Assembly: GCA_964019165.1 (NCBI GenBank)
Contig: OZ025280.1
Coordinates: 7,248,428 to 7,312,427 of the forward strand
DNA from: Mastigias papua
Lineage: Eukaryota; Cnidaria; Scyphozoa; Rhizostomeae; Mastigiidae
Direction: 5' to 3'
DNA length: 64,000 bases
Positions 1 through 12,882 of the stretch are shown here, one piece after another. Under the pieces are notes generated by a model. That model made no database searches. It worked only from the letters and a program-made list of their open reading frames with translations, and was not told the origin of the DNA. The translations under genes were made by a program, and so were the position numbers. Position 1 is the stretch's first letter; each line of letters opens with the position of its first letter.

Positions 1-3000
1 TTGAATCATTTGTTTTTATTAACAAAATGATCATAATATATTTAAATATTAAAGCTAGATGTCGAAAGGACTCGTTCATTAGGAACCGAAATTTATATTG
101 CCTATTGTTCACATGACTGTCCTTTGATCAATGCCTTGCAATATTATTAGCTCCATAATTGTATATTATCTGTTTTTATTTCTTAAAGATGCACAGCCAA
201 CATTGCGAAGTTTTACAAATGAGGTTGATAAAGCGCAGCATTGAAAGACGAGCAGCATTGAAAGACGAGCAGCATTGAAAGACGAGCAGCATTGAAAGAC
301 GAGCAGCATTGAAAGACGAGCAGCATTGAAAGACGAGCAGCATTGAAGAGTGCCTAATTTTAGCGAGCAATGATAAACAATCAGTTTGTGCAATGTTTAT
401 CGGCTAGAGTGTGCAGTGACAAACAATAAAAATGTGCGTGCAAAAGTCCTTTATGAACATAATTTTTACAATATTTGAAGAGCAGTCATTTGATTCCTTC
501 AAGCATTTTCCTCGCCAGAATCTGTTCGCTCCCTTCAAAACTGTTAACTGTTCCATTCGAATATCCTAGCATGACAAATATCCTAAGCTACTTTCTTATA
601 GGTAATCATACCCTTGGTGTAAATTCGTGGTTTTGGTTTCTTTAATCGGATTTTCATTTGTCTCTATTGCTTTTTAATATATCATACTGCATCTAAGTTT
701 CCTACTGTTGTCCTAACATTTTTGACTAAACTGACACGTCTCAGTTTTACAAGTCCTCTGATTTATACTTTTAAAACATCAGACATCCAAAAGTGCAAGA
801 ATTTCAGTGGGTGATATTCAGTGCTCATTTGCAAAGATTTAAGAATGATTTGAAATCTTGCATTATTGCATCCTTTCCATGTAGTGCATCAATTTATAAA
901 ACCCCGTATACATTCACTCTTCTACAAAATATACTTCCTACCTGGAGAAAACGGAAAAGGAGAGAGACTCGCAGTAAAACTCTACGAAGGTAATTCTAAT
1001 GGCATTTGTCACAATTTACAGCACGTCATCTCGATGGTTTATACTGAACTTTGCCAACTTAAATCAAGCTCAAGAAAGATCATGGCAAAGCTCACTGGAA
1101 ATTTTTCTTGAATTTCTTGTTAACGAGAAGCATCTTCAGTTGATGTACTTCATTGCTGGCCTTTGTTCATTCTGAACATCTGTCAGAAAGCACTTCACAG
1201 TGATTTTGATAATTATCGTAGAAATAAAAATCGAAAAGCATAGAAACAGCTTGACAATTTGAAAGGATTAATTTAACAGGCAGATGGAGTTATGCTTTCA
1301 AAGACATGTTTGACGAAGAATCAAGGGCACAAAAAGGCATGGGAAAAGATATATCAACCTATAGAAGCTAAAATTAACTTCGCTGATCACAGACTTTCCA
1401 GCTCTAAATACAATCAAAGTTACGTGACCCTAGTAGGTTTCCTAGTTACATGACTTGGGGCTGACCAACAGGAGCCCAAGTTCTCCCCTTTATTTTTGAC
1501 AATTGCCAATGATGAAGAAGTGAATGAAGTTCAGAAGTCCTCTGCTTTGATATGTTCATAGTCGCCGTTCATAGCGATATATTACTAGACTATACAAAAA
1601 ATAGCAGTTGTGATATGAGTTTAATGCATATCAGCAATCCCGTTCAAAATCAGAATCTTAACTGCAAAGTTTCATTGTTGGGGGGGGGGGGGAGGGAGTG
1701 GTGAGGGAAGATGCTTTTGTCATATACAGTTTCGCATATTCTAAATAAAAAAGCTGCACTTGAATTCAAAAGTGTTTACGAAATTTTGAGTGACTCTACC
1801 AGCAATCCGGTGCAATAGCATTAAAAACCAGCAAAATGCTATGTTCAGAGCATGATCAGAACCGACATCATTTCTATAAAATAGCGGCTGAGACCGGATA
1901 CTGGGATTATTAACGTAGATGGTACCCTATACACCCTCTAATCTTTCTCTTTGTTTGCAACCCGCATTCGACTGACAGTAAGTGATCAATTCCAGTCTAA
2001 AATGAGGTAAATCTACCAGGTACCCTCTAAGCTTTCAAACGGTCAATGATTATTTTTGTCCTGATTTGGTCTTCAACAGAAAAGTAGCGATAACTAAACT
2101 AGACATACCACATGAAATATGATTCAATTTCGCTACAGCAGAGCGAGCACAGTCACATGATCATTTGTCAAATGCTTTGACTGAAACAGCAATAGTGATA
2201 TCAATGATAATCAATACTAAAATTAAATTTATTTACTTTGTGGAAAAATTTCGTCGCTTACATTAGCGCCAAGAACATAGGGCATTGTAAGACACACTGA
2301 ATGAACGGACCTGCCTAAAACCCATGACTTTTAGAAGAGCTTCTTCAATGATAAACATGTACCAAAAACATGTTTGGAGTACAATAGAAGTGCATCACTA
2401 GCAGTGAAGATAAGATTGAACTTTGAGAGAGCCAAATAGTACAAAGAAGTGCACGATGTAATGTCAAACAAAGCATGACATCACTTAATTAGAAATCACT
2501 TAAGAAACATAAATTCATAATTTGGAGAAAAGTTATCATGGGTAGAGGTTACACTCCAGCAATTTAGGGGAAGAAAAATTAGATGTGGATGTTTGAGGTT
2601 GTTGTGGATATTTGTGGATGTTTGTGCGGGAAAGAAAAATACACTGGTATGAGCAACTTGTGTATTATATTATAGACTGTAGATAAACTGGGAGAGCTGA
2701 TTACAAAGTTGATGCTTGACAGTGAATGGTCAATGACACTAGCTGCTGGAAATTTAGTGCAAGCGAACAGGGGCACGTTTTGTTCTAGGCCAATCAGCGC
2801 ATTTGCTTACAGTAAAATATCAACCAGTTAGATGATCCTATTTCAACCACATTTTTGCAATGCCAATTTGAAACAGAATGGCCGTGAAGATCATCGCTAC
2901 TCACAGCTTTACTCTCGGGAAAAATGTACATTTATATACAAAGATGAGCTTTTCATTGCAACATTCGTGAATATATTTTCCTTAGATTCCTCCAAGCCAT

Positions 3001-4272
3001 AGATTGAAACATGAATGGTATTCAAGATATTCAACATATGGAGCTCCTTCTATAATTTACCTTAAATACGGGAATCTTTACTTAGCGCCACGAAAACGAC
3101 CAGACAGTATTTCTTCCTGCACACAAGATGGGTTTTTACAAGTTTGCACGCATCTAGCATTCTAACCGATCCCAAGGTTACCGTTTTGGATCTGGTAATG
3201 TTGTCGAGAAGCTATAAAGGAATATTCTGACTCCATTTTACAAGGCAATAGGTCGCAAAATAGCTCGGAACGTAGCAAAAGTTAGAAAATTGCCATATGG
3301 AGAAGGCGGTATAATTCGTGTTATACATATAAATATGCTCCCCTGTTAAGAAAGGGGCACAAAATTGGCTACAGCGAATGGGTTCACGTGACAAGATGAA
3401 TAGGCTAATTAATGCTTCTTACTAGTCACAGGGGTTGGCCAATGATAATATTAAGTATTGTTTAGCTGAAAAGGTCAAGGGAGAAAAATGAACTCGTATA
3501 AGTATAGAGCAGCTTGAGCAGGTGGACGGACAAGAAGATCGAATCAGCAGCCATGAAATGAGAAGGACAAGACACTCTAACTTTCATAGTATCATCTCAG
3601 TGGTAGGATGGTGCAAGGGCACTTCACTGTTAGTTTTTGACTGCCAGATTATGCAAAACTACAACAGTCAATCACCAAATTGACACTTTTTGTTTCCATA
3701 GAAACTTATAGTATCATTTTCAGTTGGTATACATACTTGTCAGATAGCCAGTTGAACATGAGGAAAACGTTGTTTATGCTAGTGATTTCCTTACTTGCTG
3801 TATAAGACATTAATGGCTTGGCGCAAAACAGCCAAGTCGATAATTCCTACATATTTTCATTAAAGTCTCAATAATAATCTTGGTCAGTAATGCATTAAGA
3901 CTATTTTAGGCCTGGTGGTACTTACAACCCTGTTTTATGCGATGATAAGATAGATGGTCAAAAAAGCATTTTTCAGTTAAGAGGACATATAATCTTCAGT
4001 GTTTCGTAAGGCCTTAAGCTATGAAGAGACAAGGGTAAGCTTTATTATTATTTAGATGAACCTAGGTCTTCTTCATCATTAGTTGAGAACGATAGATATT
4101 CTATCAATTTGAACAGTGAAAGAAGATTCAGGAGGGTACTCCTGCATTCAATGTGAGCGATGAGGAATAGTTGCTAGTCCATATTATAACTATCTTCAAA
4201 CCCATTCACTTCAATCCTAAAAGGTAAGTTGTCTCATTATTACATTCTCCAATGGTCCATATCAATACTCAC
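1..4272. other. Stretch with no recognisable gene, left edge
   Basis: I see no coding exon that I can support here. The open frames are short, show no domain signature and lack good splice sites. The missing 3' exons of the PAN/fibrinogen-like gene to the right (minus strand) should lie here or beyond the left edge, but I could not find the expected fibrinogen C-terminal motifs. The stretch holds a 17-bp minisatellite near 235-346, a run of about 13 G near 1680-1693 and a loose GTGGATGTTT-type repeat near 2580-2630. Confidence 0.5.
235..346. repeat. 17-bp minisatellite
   Basis: About six and a half tandem copies of the 17-bp unit GCAGCATTGAAAGACGA, with very little variation between copies. 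Because 17 is not a multiple of three, open frames through it repeat every 17 residues; these are artefacts, not genes. There are no spacers, so it is not CRISPR-like. Confidence 0.95.
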
Positions 4273-4568
4273 CTGAAGTCACCAAATGAAGTAATTTTAT
4301 TCCGTAAACTCTCTCCTTCTAAGCAACCTGAAGAGAGAAGCAATGCTGAATGGGTATTGTCATCGCTGCGGCTCACTTTAATGTCACTACCATTGACCAA
4401 TGCAAATGCTAAGTTGACCATATCTCCATTATGTTCAGTGGATGTAACTTGTCCAAGAGTCTCATTTGTATACCATAATTCGCCTGATTCTAGCACCCAG
4501 CTCATTTGATCCGAATTCGAAAAACGGGCCGCAAGTGTAAATCCGCCATTCGCCATATCGCAATAGGC
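4273..4568 (-). CDS. Fibrinogen-related (FreD/intelectin-like) lectin domain, exon of lectin gene 1
   Basis: Internal exon of about 98 codons, entering in phase 0 after a TTTCAG acceptor and leaving in phase 2 at a GTGAGT donor. It begins AYCDMANGGFTLAARFSN, the hallmark start of the fibrinogen C-terminal fold (compare YCDM..GGGWTL), and continues with a SGELWYTNETLG segment, an SDDNTHSALLL segment and ITSFGDFR near the end, as in cnidarian and intelectin-type fibrinogen-related proteins. Such domains bind carbohydrates, usually with calcium, and are secreted. The upstream exon at 6957-6866 encodes the domain start and joins in phase. The remaining C-terminal part of the domain was not found to the left, so the gene is either cut by the window edge or truncated. 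Domain call is strong; precise ligand is unknown. Confidence 0.85.
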
Positions 4569-6865
4569 CTGAAATTTAATGTGGGTGCAAGCCATCAGTT
4601 ACAAAACCATATGATTTTGATTCATTTGATATATTTATCCAAAAATAGGATTAGCTTTTCAGCACATGGCAATATTTAAGCTTAAATTGCTACAATTTAT
4701 CGACAAAAAGCCTATGTTTTCGAAATATTACTGCTTAAAAGAGCAATCCAGCAAATATCTACGGGTATAAATATACAGATATAATATCAAATCAATTGTT
4801 TAAGAGAGCTCAGGGATTTACTAGCTTCGGTTTCAATGCTAGCTTCAGTTCATTCCTTCGAATTTTTGTTTAAAAGGTTGCATGGATATAGTTAAACCAG
4901 ACCATTCGGGGTTTGAAGAGCCTCATTTTGAATGAGTTCCTGATTTATCATCCACCCTAGTCAATCTATTGCTTGTTTGCTTACGGTAGAGTAATTGCCA
5001 TTTGCTATCATTCATGTGTCATAACATTTTAGCATTTTGCTTGAATCAGTTTATGACCTTGCACAGCCCCAGATAGAACAGCAGCAATACACATGGTTGC
5101 CTACAATACCTGTGTAATGAAGTCTCTTCTTTTCTCTACAGGGAGAGGATTTAGCATACTTCAGAAATGGGACAGCCATAGAAAAGTTGATATAAACTAG
5201 CTTTGATCTGTTTCTTCGGGTTAAAACTGTAGTCAGTTTGTTGGTACTAAGGTAACTGGTTATTTCAACTACTCTTTGGTGCCTATTTGCCGTCCCACCT
5301 GCTGATTAGTTTATCGAAATTTTCAAACCCCCGCTCTTATATTAGGACCCCCGGGCAATTAATTTTAGATGACTTAGTGTGTAAGGTAGCTGAAACAAGA
5401 TTAACCAGTTAGCAAGAACCGTTTGTTTTATGAGTCTTTTAACTGACTGTTGCAATTTGAAGTTAAACTTTTGTTTTCATAGCAACATATTAGTGTTCTT
5501 TCCTCTGCTTTCTTGCTTTTAGGTACTTTTTTGTTTATTGTCCTTGTTATTCCCCTGATATTTATTCCTAGGTTGTTTACTTAATCGCACGTGACTTGAT
5601 TCACGTTTATTGGTACACACTTCCGTCCAATTGATCCTCCCTTTGTACCCACTTCATATATAGATATATTTTCCTCATTCATCCTTTTAATACTGATGAT
5701 GACTCTCGTGTGAGTCGAAACGTTAATTTCTTGGATATGTCGTAGATTAATTTTAAAGTCGCAATAGTACCACTGGATTTGTCGTTATAAAATCAAGACG
5801 AAGAAATGTCTCTTTTTTGGTTGCGGTCTTTGTACTGAAGTTTATTTTAAAGCTGCGTTTTCCATCAACTAAATCAATAGCAACATATTGTTCTGTTAAT
5901 ATAGCTTCAAGCTGATTTTTCATTATTTTTTACTTATTATAATGAAATATTGAAGGGGAAATCTTCATCTTAATAGAGAAAACAAACCAGCTTAGAGCAA
6001 TTTAATAAATTATGTATTAACGTGATTGCCCAAATCTGATCCCCCGTTAACTAAATTTTCCAAAAAATCCCTGCATCCCCACTAATTCTGACCCTCCAAA
6101 AATTAGGCACCATAGAGTGCCCCCAGATGATTTCTCTAACTATATTTCAAATCCTTGTTCATCCTCTTTAAGATGCAATGTCTCACTTTAACGTTGGCAG
6201 TAGAACATAATTTTTCTGTACTGGTATAAATCGATGCAGGACGTTCCATTACCAGCAGCTTTAAACCGTTTACCAGATTGCATATATTTCTCTGGCCTTT
6301 TTCAATCAAGACCAGTAAATCTTTGAAGCATGCTTTTGAGCTATTGGTACATGTTTACGTCGAATATGAATAAAGCAAGGAGCGACCCATTGCTATGAAG
6401 CCATATTTATCTTCTGTTCTAGTCTTGATCATTCTATTGCCCTTTCTCCCGCTCCATTGCAATTTCAAATACAATAGACTAAGTGGTGATTGTTCATAGA
6501 AGCTCAGTATATGCGATGTCCCTGACACCTATTGGGGCAACATGGAGTTAGATTGACCCTTGGTGGCTTCTCGATCAGCTGTTTGAGGCTGAATATCTTA
6601 TATGCTTTGTTCATGTACTTAGAATTATTGCCTATGCGCTGCTCAACTGTTTTTATACGAATATCATAGTCTATCTCTCCTGACCAGGATTATTCCCTCG
6701 CTACCTTTGTCCATAACAGAAAGAGTACCTTCGAGGCCAGAAATGGTCAGATAGGTTAATGAAGCATTATTCCTCAACCATGAGTCTTGATTAAAGTAAT
6801 ATTTTAGTACCTTTCATTGATAACTTTATGCATGACCAGTATATGCAAATGTTTGAGAATCTTAC
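4569..6865 (-). other. Intron of lectin gene 1 with repeat remnants
   Basis: About 2.3 kb between two fibrinogen-domain exons. I see no further exon. The segment 5280-6120 contains C-rich direct-repeat-like text and a block near 5690-5870 that recurs in degraded form near 51.85-52.05 kb, so a dispersed repeat family is present. Confidence 0.5.
5693..5720 (+). ncRNA. Hammerhead-ribozyme-like core in a dispersed repeat
   Basis: The segment reads CTGATGA, then a GACTC/GAGTC hairpin with a short loop, then GAAA followed by CG. That is the order of the two conserved boxes of a hammerhead ribozyme around its stem II. Penelope-like and other retroelements of animals are known to carry such motifs. 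Related but weaker text occurs at 48005-48036 and near 51852-51875. I could not establish stems I and III or the cleavage triplet, so catalytic activity is not claimed; it may be only the sequence signature of the repeat family. Confidence 0.3.
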
Positions 6866-6957
6866 CGAGAACTGTCGGCCCCCAGATATCAGTAGATAAA
6901 CACCGTTGACAGCACTATCATTCTGCTTCTTAATTGCTTTGCAACTTATCACATCGA
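6866..6957 (-). CDS. First exon of the fibrinogen-related domain, lectin gene 1
   Basis: A 92-bp exon with an acceptor after a pyrimidine-rich TTTCTTTTAAG and a GTAAGA donor. It enters in phase 1 and leaves in phase 0, joining the 4568-4273 exon in frame. It encodes VDVISCKAIKKQND followed by SAVNGVYLLISGGRQFS, matching the SCKEI....NGVY.I start typical of fibrinogen C-terminal domains. The phase-1 entry means that the PAN exon (which ends in phase 0) cannot splice to it directly, so an exon of phase class 0 to 1 is needed between them; 7629-7602 fits. Confidence 0.75.
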
Positions 6958-7029
6958 CTTAAAAGAAAGTATATTAACTAAGGCTAAAGATGTATGCCTG
7001 TTGATCAATAAACGCTAAAATAATCAAGA

Positions 7030-7310
7030 TTGCAAAGGATAAGTTGAATGCGTGCATACGTGTTTGCGTTTATATTTGTGTTTGGATTTTTTTGTGTGTG
7101 TGTGAATGTTTGCGTGCGTTTGTTGTATGTGTGTGTTTGCATGTGTTAGTTGTATGAATGTATTTATGCATGTACTTATACATGTATGCTTGCATGTTTG
7201 TACGTTTACATGTGCAGAAATGTTTTCACTGTTTTCTTATTGCTCCACGCACTCCTTCAATTGTATTTCCCTGATCATGTTGAGTGTTTGTATGTGTGTA
7301 GGTGTTTGTT
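7030..7310 (+). repeat. TG-rich low-complexity tract
   Basis: Irregular TG/TTTG/CATG-rich sequence, a decayed (TG)n-type simple repeat inside the lectin gene 1 intron. The cysteine- and valine-rich open frame across it is an artefact of the repeat. Confidence 0.75.
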
Positions 7311-7601
7311 TATTTAGCTTTTGCAAATTAACCTTTTCGTAGATGAGGTGATTGAATAGTAATAGACCATAATGCCTTTAATCTACGCAATCTATTGTGA
7401 ATTACGCTATAGTAATTGCTCTGTTGTTTAAGGACTTCATACTTTGATAAAGTCATGATGAATATTTGATTACACATCAGTCATGAAAGAAATTATGCTT
7501 TATTAAGCAAAAGGCAGCTGTTAAAGCATTGAAAATACAATGAGAAAGTCCAATGTAAACATAAATGCAATGACAACAAGAAAATGCCAGAGGGAAAATA
7601 C

Positions 7602-7629
7602 CTTGTTCTTGTTTCTTTTTCAACTGCAC
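7602..7629 (-). CDS. Probable 28-bp linker micro-exon of lectin gene 1
   Basis: On the minus strand a strong acceptor (TTCCTGTTTTAG) is followed by 28 bp ending at a GTATTT donor. It reads VQLKKKQEQ plus one base, so it enters in phase 0 and leaves in phase 1, exactly the class needed to join the PAN exon (ends phase 0) to the fibrinogen-domain exon (starts phase 1). The EGF-like exons of genes 2 and 3 occupy the same place with the same phases. The evidence is splice signals and phase only, so the call is tentative. Confidence 0.4.
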
Positions 7630-8826
7630 CTAAAACAGGAACAGAATCTATTATTAGAGCTGAGCATATGTTGAAGTACAGCAACTGCACGTAATTTTAC
7701 TTTCTTGTAAGCACTGAACATCCCTGAAATGGTATCAACTTTCTGTTACAACAAGCGCTATTAACTGAATTACGTTAGGAGCATCTATGGTTGGTATCTG
7801 TCATTTGTCTATAAAAGAGCCTATCCAGATCAAGCCCATAAGCTTCCATAGTTTTATTATACCAAAATAACCATAGGGACAAATGATGGCAATGTATGCT
7901 GGTCAGTTCTGGGAATTCATTTCTGCACGAAACATTAGGAACACGCTATTGACAAACTATGCTAGATATCGTTGCTTCCTACTCTAGAGTGCTTAAAAAT
8001 ATCTTGGGTAAATCTATTAGACAACACGAAATTCTAAATTAATTGGAATATCAGGAAATCGAAGTTTTTTGGGAAGCTTTCTGGTTTCTATGGTGAAACA
8101 ATTCCACTACCATAGATACACATCAATTAACTTGTGTTGGTTTATCGGATCATATGGGATAATGCAACAATACGTATTGGATTTTGCTGTGCAATTATGA
8201 TTGTAGCTGTGTTTACATTCCAAAATCATAGCAACATGGAGTTCTTTCGTCTTTTCAATTAACTAGCCTACAGTTGTTTCTTTTATAAAAAAGTTTGCGC
8301 CTAAGACAGAAGCTTTCAGGTCTCTATCAGAGTGAATAGTTATTTAGCATGGTAACTCAAGTTGTCACTTTACTAATACCGCTATATCATAAATCGAAAT
8401 TTCTATACCCATTCTAAACAATACACAAAATATAATTTGACTGTTTTCTTTGAGGTAATGCAAGTTCTATTCATCGCCAAAGTGATCAAATCATCTCTAT
8501 GCAAAATTGATGACAGTTGGACTAACACTTGCATCAGCTTGAATTTTTATTTTATTGTGTGCATTTTGAAATATACCATGAATACTATCTTTCAATATCT
8601 TTAAAAAACCTTACTGATATTTACTTCCATTAAACTTTTTCCGTTTGGCGATTTCTACAGTGCATTAGACCCTGAGATTTTATTGAGATCTTTTACTGTC
8701 ATAAAGAGCAAGAATAGAACATGAAGGGAGCTTTACTTGAATTCTCCTTGCATTTGTGTCTCGTTCTTCTTCCCAAAATCCTCCAATACGAACACTATAT
8801 GAAGATTTTAGTAACTTTGTACTTAC

Positions 8827-9165
8827 CATCTGACTATTTTCTAAATGCATCCATCTATATCTTGGCTCAATTTCTGCTGTTTCATTGACAATATGAACAA
8901 TTTCGCATTGATATCTTCCGTTTATAGGAATTGTGTTGAAATTTGCACCAAGGCATGGTAAAGATGATGCTAAACATTTATGTGAACATTGGATCATTGA
9001 TACAACCATATACGTATCTCCTCCTGCATATGGGAGATACGTGTTTTCATAAGTTGAAACTTGCGCCTTGCGATTGTCAATATTTGTTGTTGTAACTTCC
9101 ACTGTGAAGACGAAAATTAGCACAACTATTTGGCCGAGCATTCTGCTTGACTTGTTGAAGAGCAC
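8827..9165 (-). CDS. Signal peptide and PAN/apple domain, first coding exon of lectin gene 1
   Basis: Begins at ATG at 9165 (a second Met nine codons in could also serve) and runs 113 codons to a GTAAGT donor in phase 0. Residues 9-25 are hydrophobic (MLGQIVVLIFVFTVEV), a good secretory signal. After it comes a cysteine pattern C..KC......C....N........C, which fits a PAN/apple domain, a protein- or sugar-binding module of secreted animal proteins. The frame stays open beyond the donor to 8680, but the GTAAGT consensus and the downstream exons favour splicing. Neighbouring genes on the same strand have the same kind of module. Confidence 0.75.
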
Positions 9166-9916
9166 TTTGGTGCTTTTACCGGAGAAGATTTGCCCAACAT
9201 CTAGTTATATTCATCAATTATTATTGCCACTCTGATCGGAAAAAATCTCTGACTCAAATAATGCCCATATGCCCTATAGTACTAACTCTCAATATCTATA
9301 TCAGTGCACCTGCTTCAGCACGTCGGAACTCTTTGCTGTTTTCATTGAAATCAGATAGGTCATGTGCATACGGCTTTTCTCGTACATTAGCCAAGTGTTT
9401 TCTTGTTCACGTTTTATCCCGTAATAAAATACTCCATTGAATAAAAAAGCAGCATATGTGGTATCTTTTACTCACGCAATACAAGCACTCAATATCTATG
9501 TCATTGTATGCACAGCTTTTCGGTACTAACTTTGCAATGAACTCTAGGATTAGAGTTAATAAGAAAGTGGAGTGATATCATGCTTTGAATCAATAGTGAG
9601 AAAGATATACATTTGTTTCGGGCATATCACTGTTGCCAAACAATCCTCCATTCGTGTATGCAGTTTTAGAAGTGAAGACACTCAAATTAGCATAACATAA
9701 TTTTAGTTTATATCCTAGCCAGGAAGATGGTGCGCATAAAATTGTGAATACTGAACTAGAATTAGCAAAAGTTTAACAAGATCCAATTATCTAATATGCA
9801 ATGTAACGATCACGATTGCTAATACTGTGCTTTCAAATATTAACCATGTTAACCAATTCCATGAGTTAGGAAAAGCTTTATCATTCCCATTCTTATCATT
9901 CAAAAATCGATTCTAA

Positions 9917-10324
9917 TGCCCAACACACACCAGCGATTTTTGTCGCCAGCGACTGCGATTTTTCTTGCTGTCAACAAAAATCGCAGGTCTGCGGGAAAGC
10001 AAAACAGAAAACTTTTGTCGCCGGCGACAAAAACAAATATCTAGCATGTTTGATATTTGTTTTTGTCGCCAGTGACTAAATACAAACGATCGCAAGTATG
10101 CGGGGGTGTAAAAACAGTTCTCTGTTTGAAGCACCAATCACTGATTGTTTCGTCGCACGTGATATCATGCAAAGTGACACTATGGGGGCCACATCGTAAG
10201 GAGCATATTCGTTTTCAAGGACGACAGACTGAAAGAAATCGCAAGTGTGTGAGCTACACAAATCAGTCGCCAGCGACAAAAATCACAATCACTGGCGACA
10301 AAAATCGTTAGTGTGCGCTGGGCA
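9917..10324. mobile_element. PIF/Harbinger MITE (408 bp)
   Basis: A short non-autonomous element bounded by a TAA target duplication on both sides (9914-9916 and 10325-10327). The ends are inverted: TGCCCAACACACACCAGCG on the left, and TGCCCAGCGCACACTAACG on the right read in reverse. The 3-bp TWA duplication and the TGCCC(G/A)GCGCACAC-type ends match the full Harbinger at 24134-27615, which could have mobilised it. The interior repeats TTTTTGTCGCCAGCGAC in both orientations, giving strong fold-back potential. No coding content. Confidence 0.85.
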
Positions 10325-10327
10325 TAA

Positions 10328-11479
10328 GCTCTTAGCAGATTGTCTAAATATGGTATAGTATTAATCCCTAGCTGTCCATTCTGCTTTCAGCCAGAATCTC
10401 TAACCTATGCAGCAGCGGGTTGCTAAACATGTCTAGTACACGGCCGTTTCGCATGGCGCTATACAAATAGCGAATTGATAGAAAGGATTACGAACATAGC
10501 CATACGGGAAACTTACGTTACTTCTATGCGTAGAAACAAATATTGGCCTAATTCAGATCAATGTGGCGTTACTCTATCAACTTAATATTGCCAAAAGCTG
10601 TTTGTTCATTGGCTTTGTTTTACTTTTCCCCAAAATTATCAGTGAGAAAGTAAACAATAGTAAAATGACTTATATTACAGAGGTTTGCTTGTGCCTGCAG
10701 GCGTTGTCTTGTGTTATAAATGACATAAGTTTTCATTCTTATTTAATTTTTGATTATGCTAATTAACATGGTATACATACCATGGGCTTTGATTAGGCAA
10801 CATATATTGCATTTCATATAATACATTATTTGCAATTTGTATATGTAAAAGGAATCAAAACAAATGAACAATAGAGATGACATTCAATAGGAAGAGTAAG
10901 GTGGCTTTTCCTTGAATCAATCTATATTGATGTATTTTCTATTGTAAAAGCATTCTTTAGTAACTGCCTGTCACTACTGTACGTAATATCTTGGGAAAGC
11001 TAAAGTAGCTTAAGTGTCTCACGTTATAGCATATGTTTTGACGGATAACGAGAAAGTGCTCTTATCATCGTTTTGAACTGTGATTCCCCCTAAGCCATAT
11101 TACACGTATTTATAGCTCTCATTGTTAGATCGCTTTTGATTCGTCATCGTTATCTGCGTACATATGCTTAATCATTGACATGGAATGATTTCCGCCTGCA
11201 AAAATGCTTGTAAACGATCATAGGACTAAAGTGATTCATTGCCAACAAACAGTGCACTGTTATGAGGATTCTATTATGAGGCTGACACATGGTAATAACG
11301 AAGCTTCATTTCAAATCTGTTACGCTATTATCTTTTGTTGTGAAATTTTCCCTCCAAGCCTCTGCTCGGCCAGATTGTTCACACAGTCTCTAAATTCTTT
11401 ATTTCATTCTAGCAATTGTTTCAGTGGCTTTGCTGAGTTATGAAGTGTAAGTTGTTCAGATATGGATCATCCTCTTTCT
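10328..11479. other. Intergenic stretch
   Basis: Between the Harbinger MITE and the start of visible similarity to the second duplicate unit. I see no exon, RNA gene or element here. Confidence 0.5.
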
Positions 11480-12882
11480 GAAATAGTCCATACGCTGAGT
11501 AAATATTGTGATTTGTTGTAGAAATGTATGGAATCAAAGCACAAATTACGCCATTTTAAAAAGAAGTGCTTACAGAGAGAATGAAGCAATCGCAGACTTG
11601 GGTGTTTTAAAGAAGATACAGAGTACCACTTACTGTTGGACTGAAGGTGCAAACACATATCTACAAAAGCATACCATTACATGCTTCTTATAACAAACAA
11701 ATATATGAGAAGAATTGGGCTCAAATCAGGTAAATTAGGTAGCAATTCAGAGAAATTTAAGAAACACAGGCAAGCTGAAGTGTGAAAATAAACCTGAAAA
11801 ATCTGTTTTTGAGAGAAAATTGCTTATTGAGCTGGATACAAATTACAAAGAATATCGGTCCCTCAATGTTTTTAGCTAAAAATTTTATTTCTCGATTTAC
11901 AGTTGCCTTGCTGCTCTAGGAATTTGGCAAAACATTACGAAACATCCAGGCTAAAGGCAGGAGTGGAACCAGAAAATAATCTGATTGTAGCTTTTGTCTA
12001 TAAAAGAGTGCATTCAAACAGTTGCTGGGTGTGATCAATAGCTTAGCGACTCTGCAGAAAATGAGGTCTAAAGCAAGGATTCCAATTTATGTGCTATCAA
12101 GGTATCATAAAATAGATTAGTAAGCTTCATTTGTAACTTAACATGTTCAATGTTGTAAAGGCTACAACTTTCCAATTTAGAGTTCTACTTGCTTTTAAAA
12201 TTAGACTAAATATAGAATATATTGTGGAGGATTGCGTCACATGACAAGAAACGCAGGCTCCAACAAAATGTCTTAGATAAATCTGCAAAACAGCTTATTT
12301 ACTGTATTTGAATTTTCTAAACTGCAATGAGTAAGAAGTGCTTTAGTTGTACCAAGGCTATATTCATTCCCAAATAATTAATGAGCATTATTTGCAGAGT
12401 TTACTAGCCCATGTTACTAAGGTTTTTGTATGGAAACAGGTTAATACAACTCTAGAGCGATTTCCAACATCCCCGCTTACCTCACTTTTCAAACCTTCCA
12501 GTCCCCACTTTATTATGACCCCAGTTACTAAGGAGCTACGAGAATGGGGAGTATATCTACAAAACAGAAATTAAGAAGCAAACTTACTAGCATATCATAG
12601 TAGAACAGATTTAAAGCTGATACTAAATTTAACGTAAATTATTAAATCATTGAACTCTCGTTATTATATGTTTTGAGATGTAATAGTGCAGATCTAATAT
12701 TTTCAATTAGTGTATAAGTCCAAACTTTGTCTGCTAATTGCCTTTGTTTCCAACTTCATGACAGCATTTCATTCTGCATTCATATCTGCATTGCAGTTGC
12801 AATTTGTATAAGTAGAGGAATCTGATCATTTTCTAGTCATATTGTGACTCGTTGCACTCAATAATGTTGTGAAGCTCAGTGT

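Noticed and set aside
235..346. Regular repeats that might suggest a CRISPR array
   Set aside because: The 17-bp units are directly adjacent with no unique spacers, and the genome is eukaryotic.
2579..3394. Minus-strand open frames as candidate 3' exons of lectin gene 1
   Set aside because: None shows fibrinogen C-terminal motifs or enters in the phase required after the exon ending at 4273.
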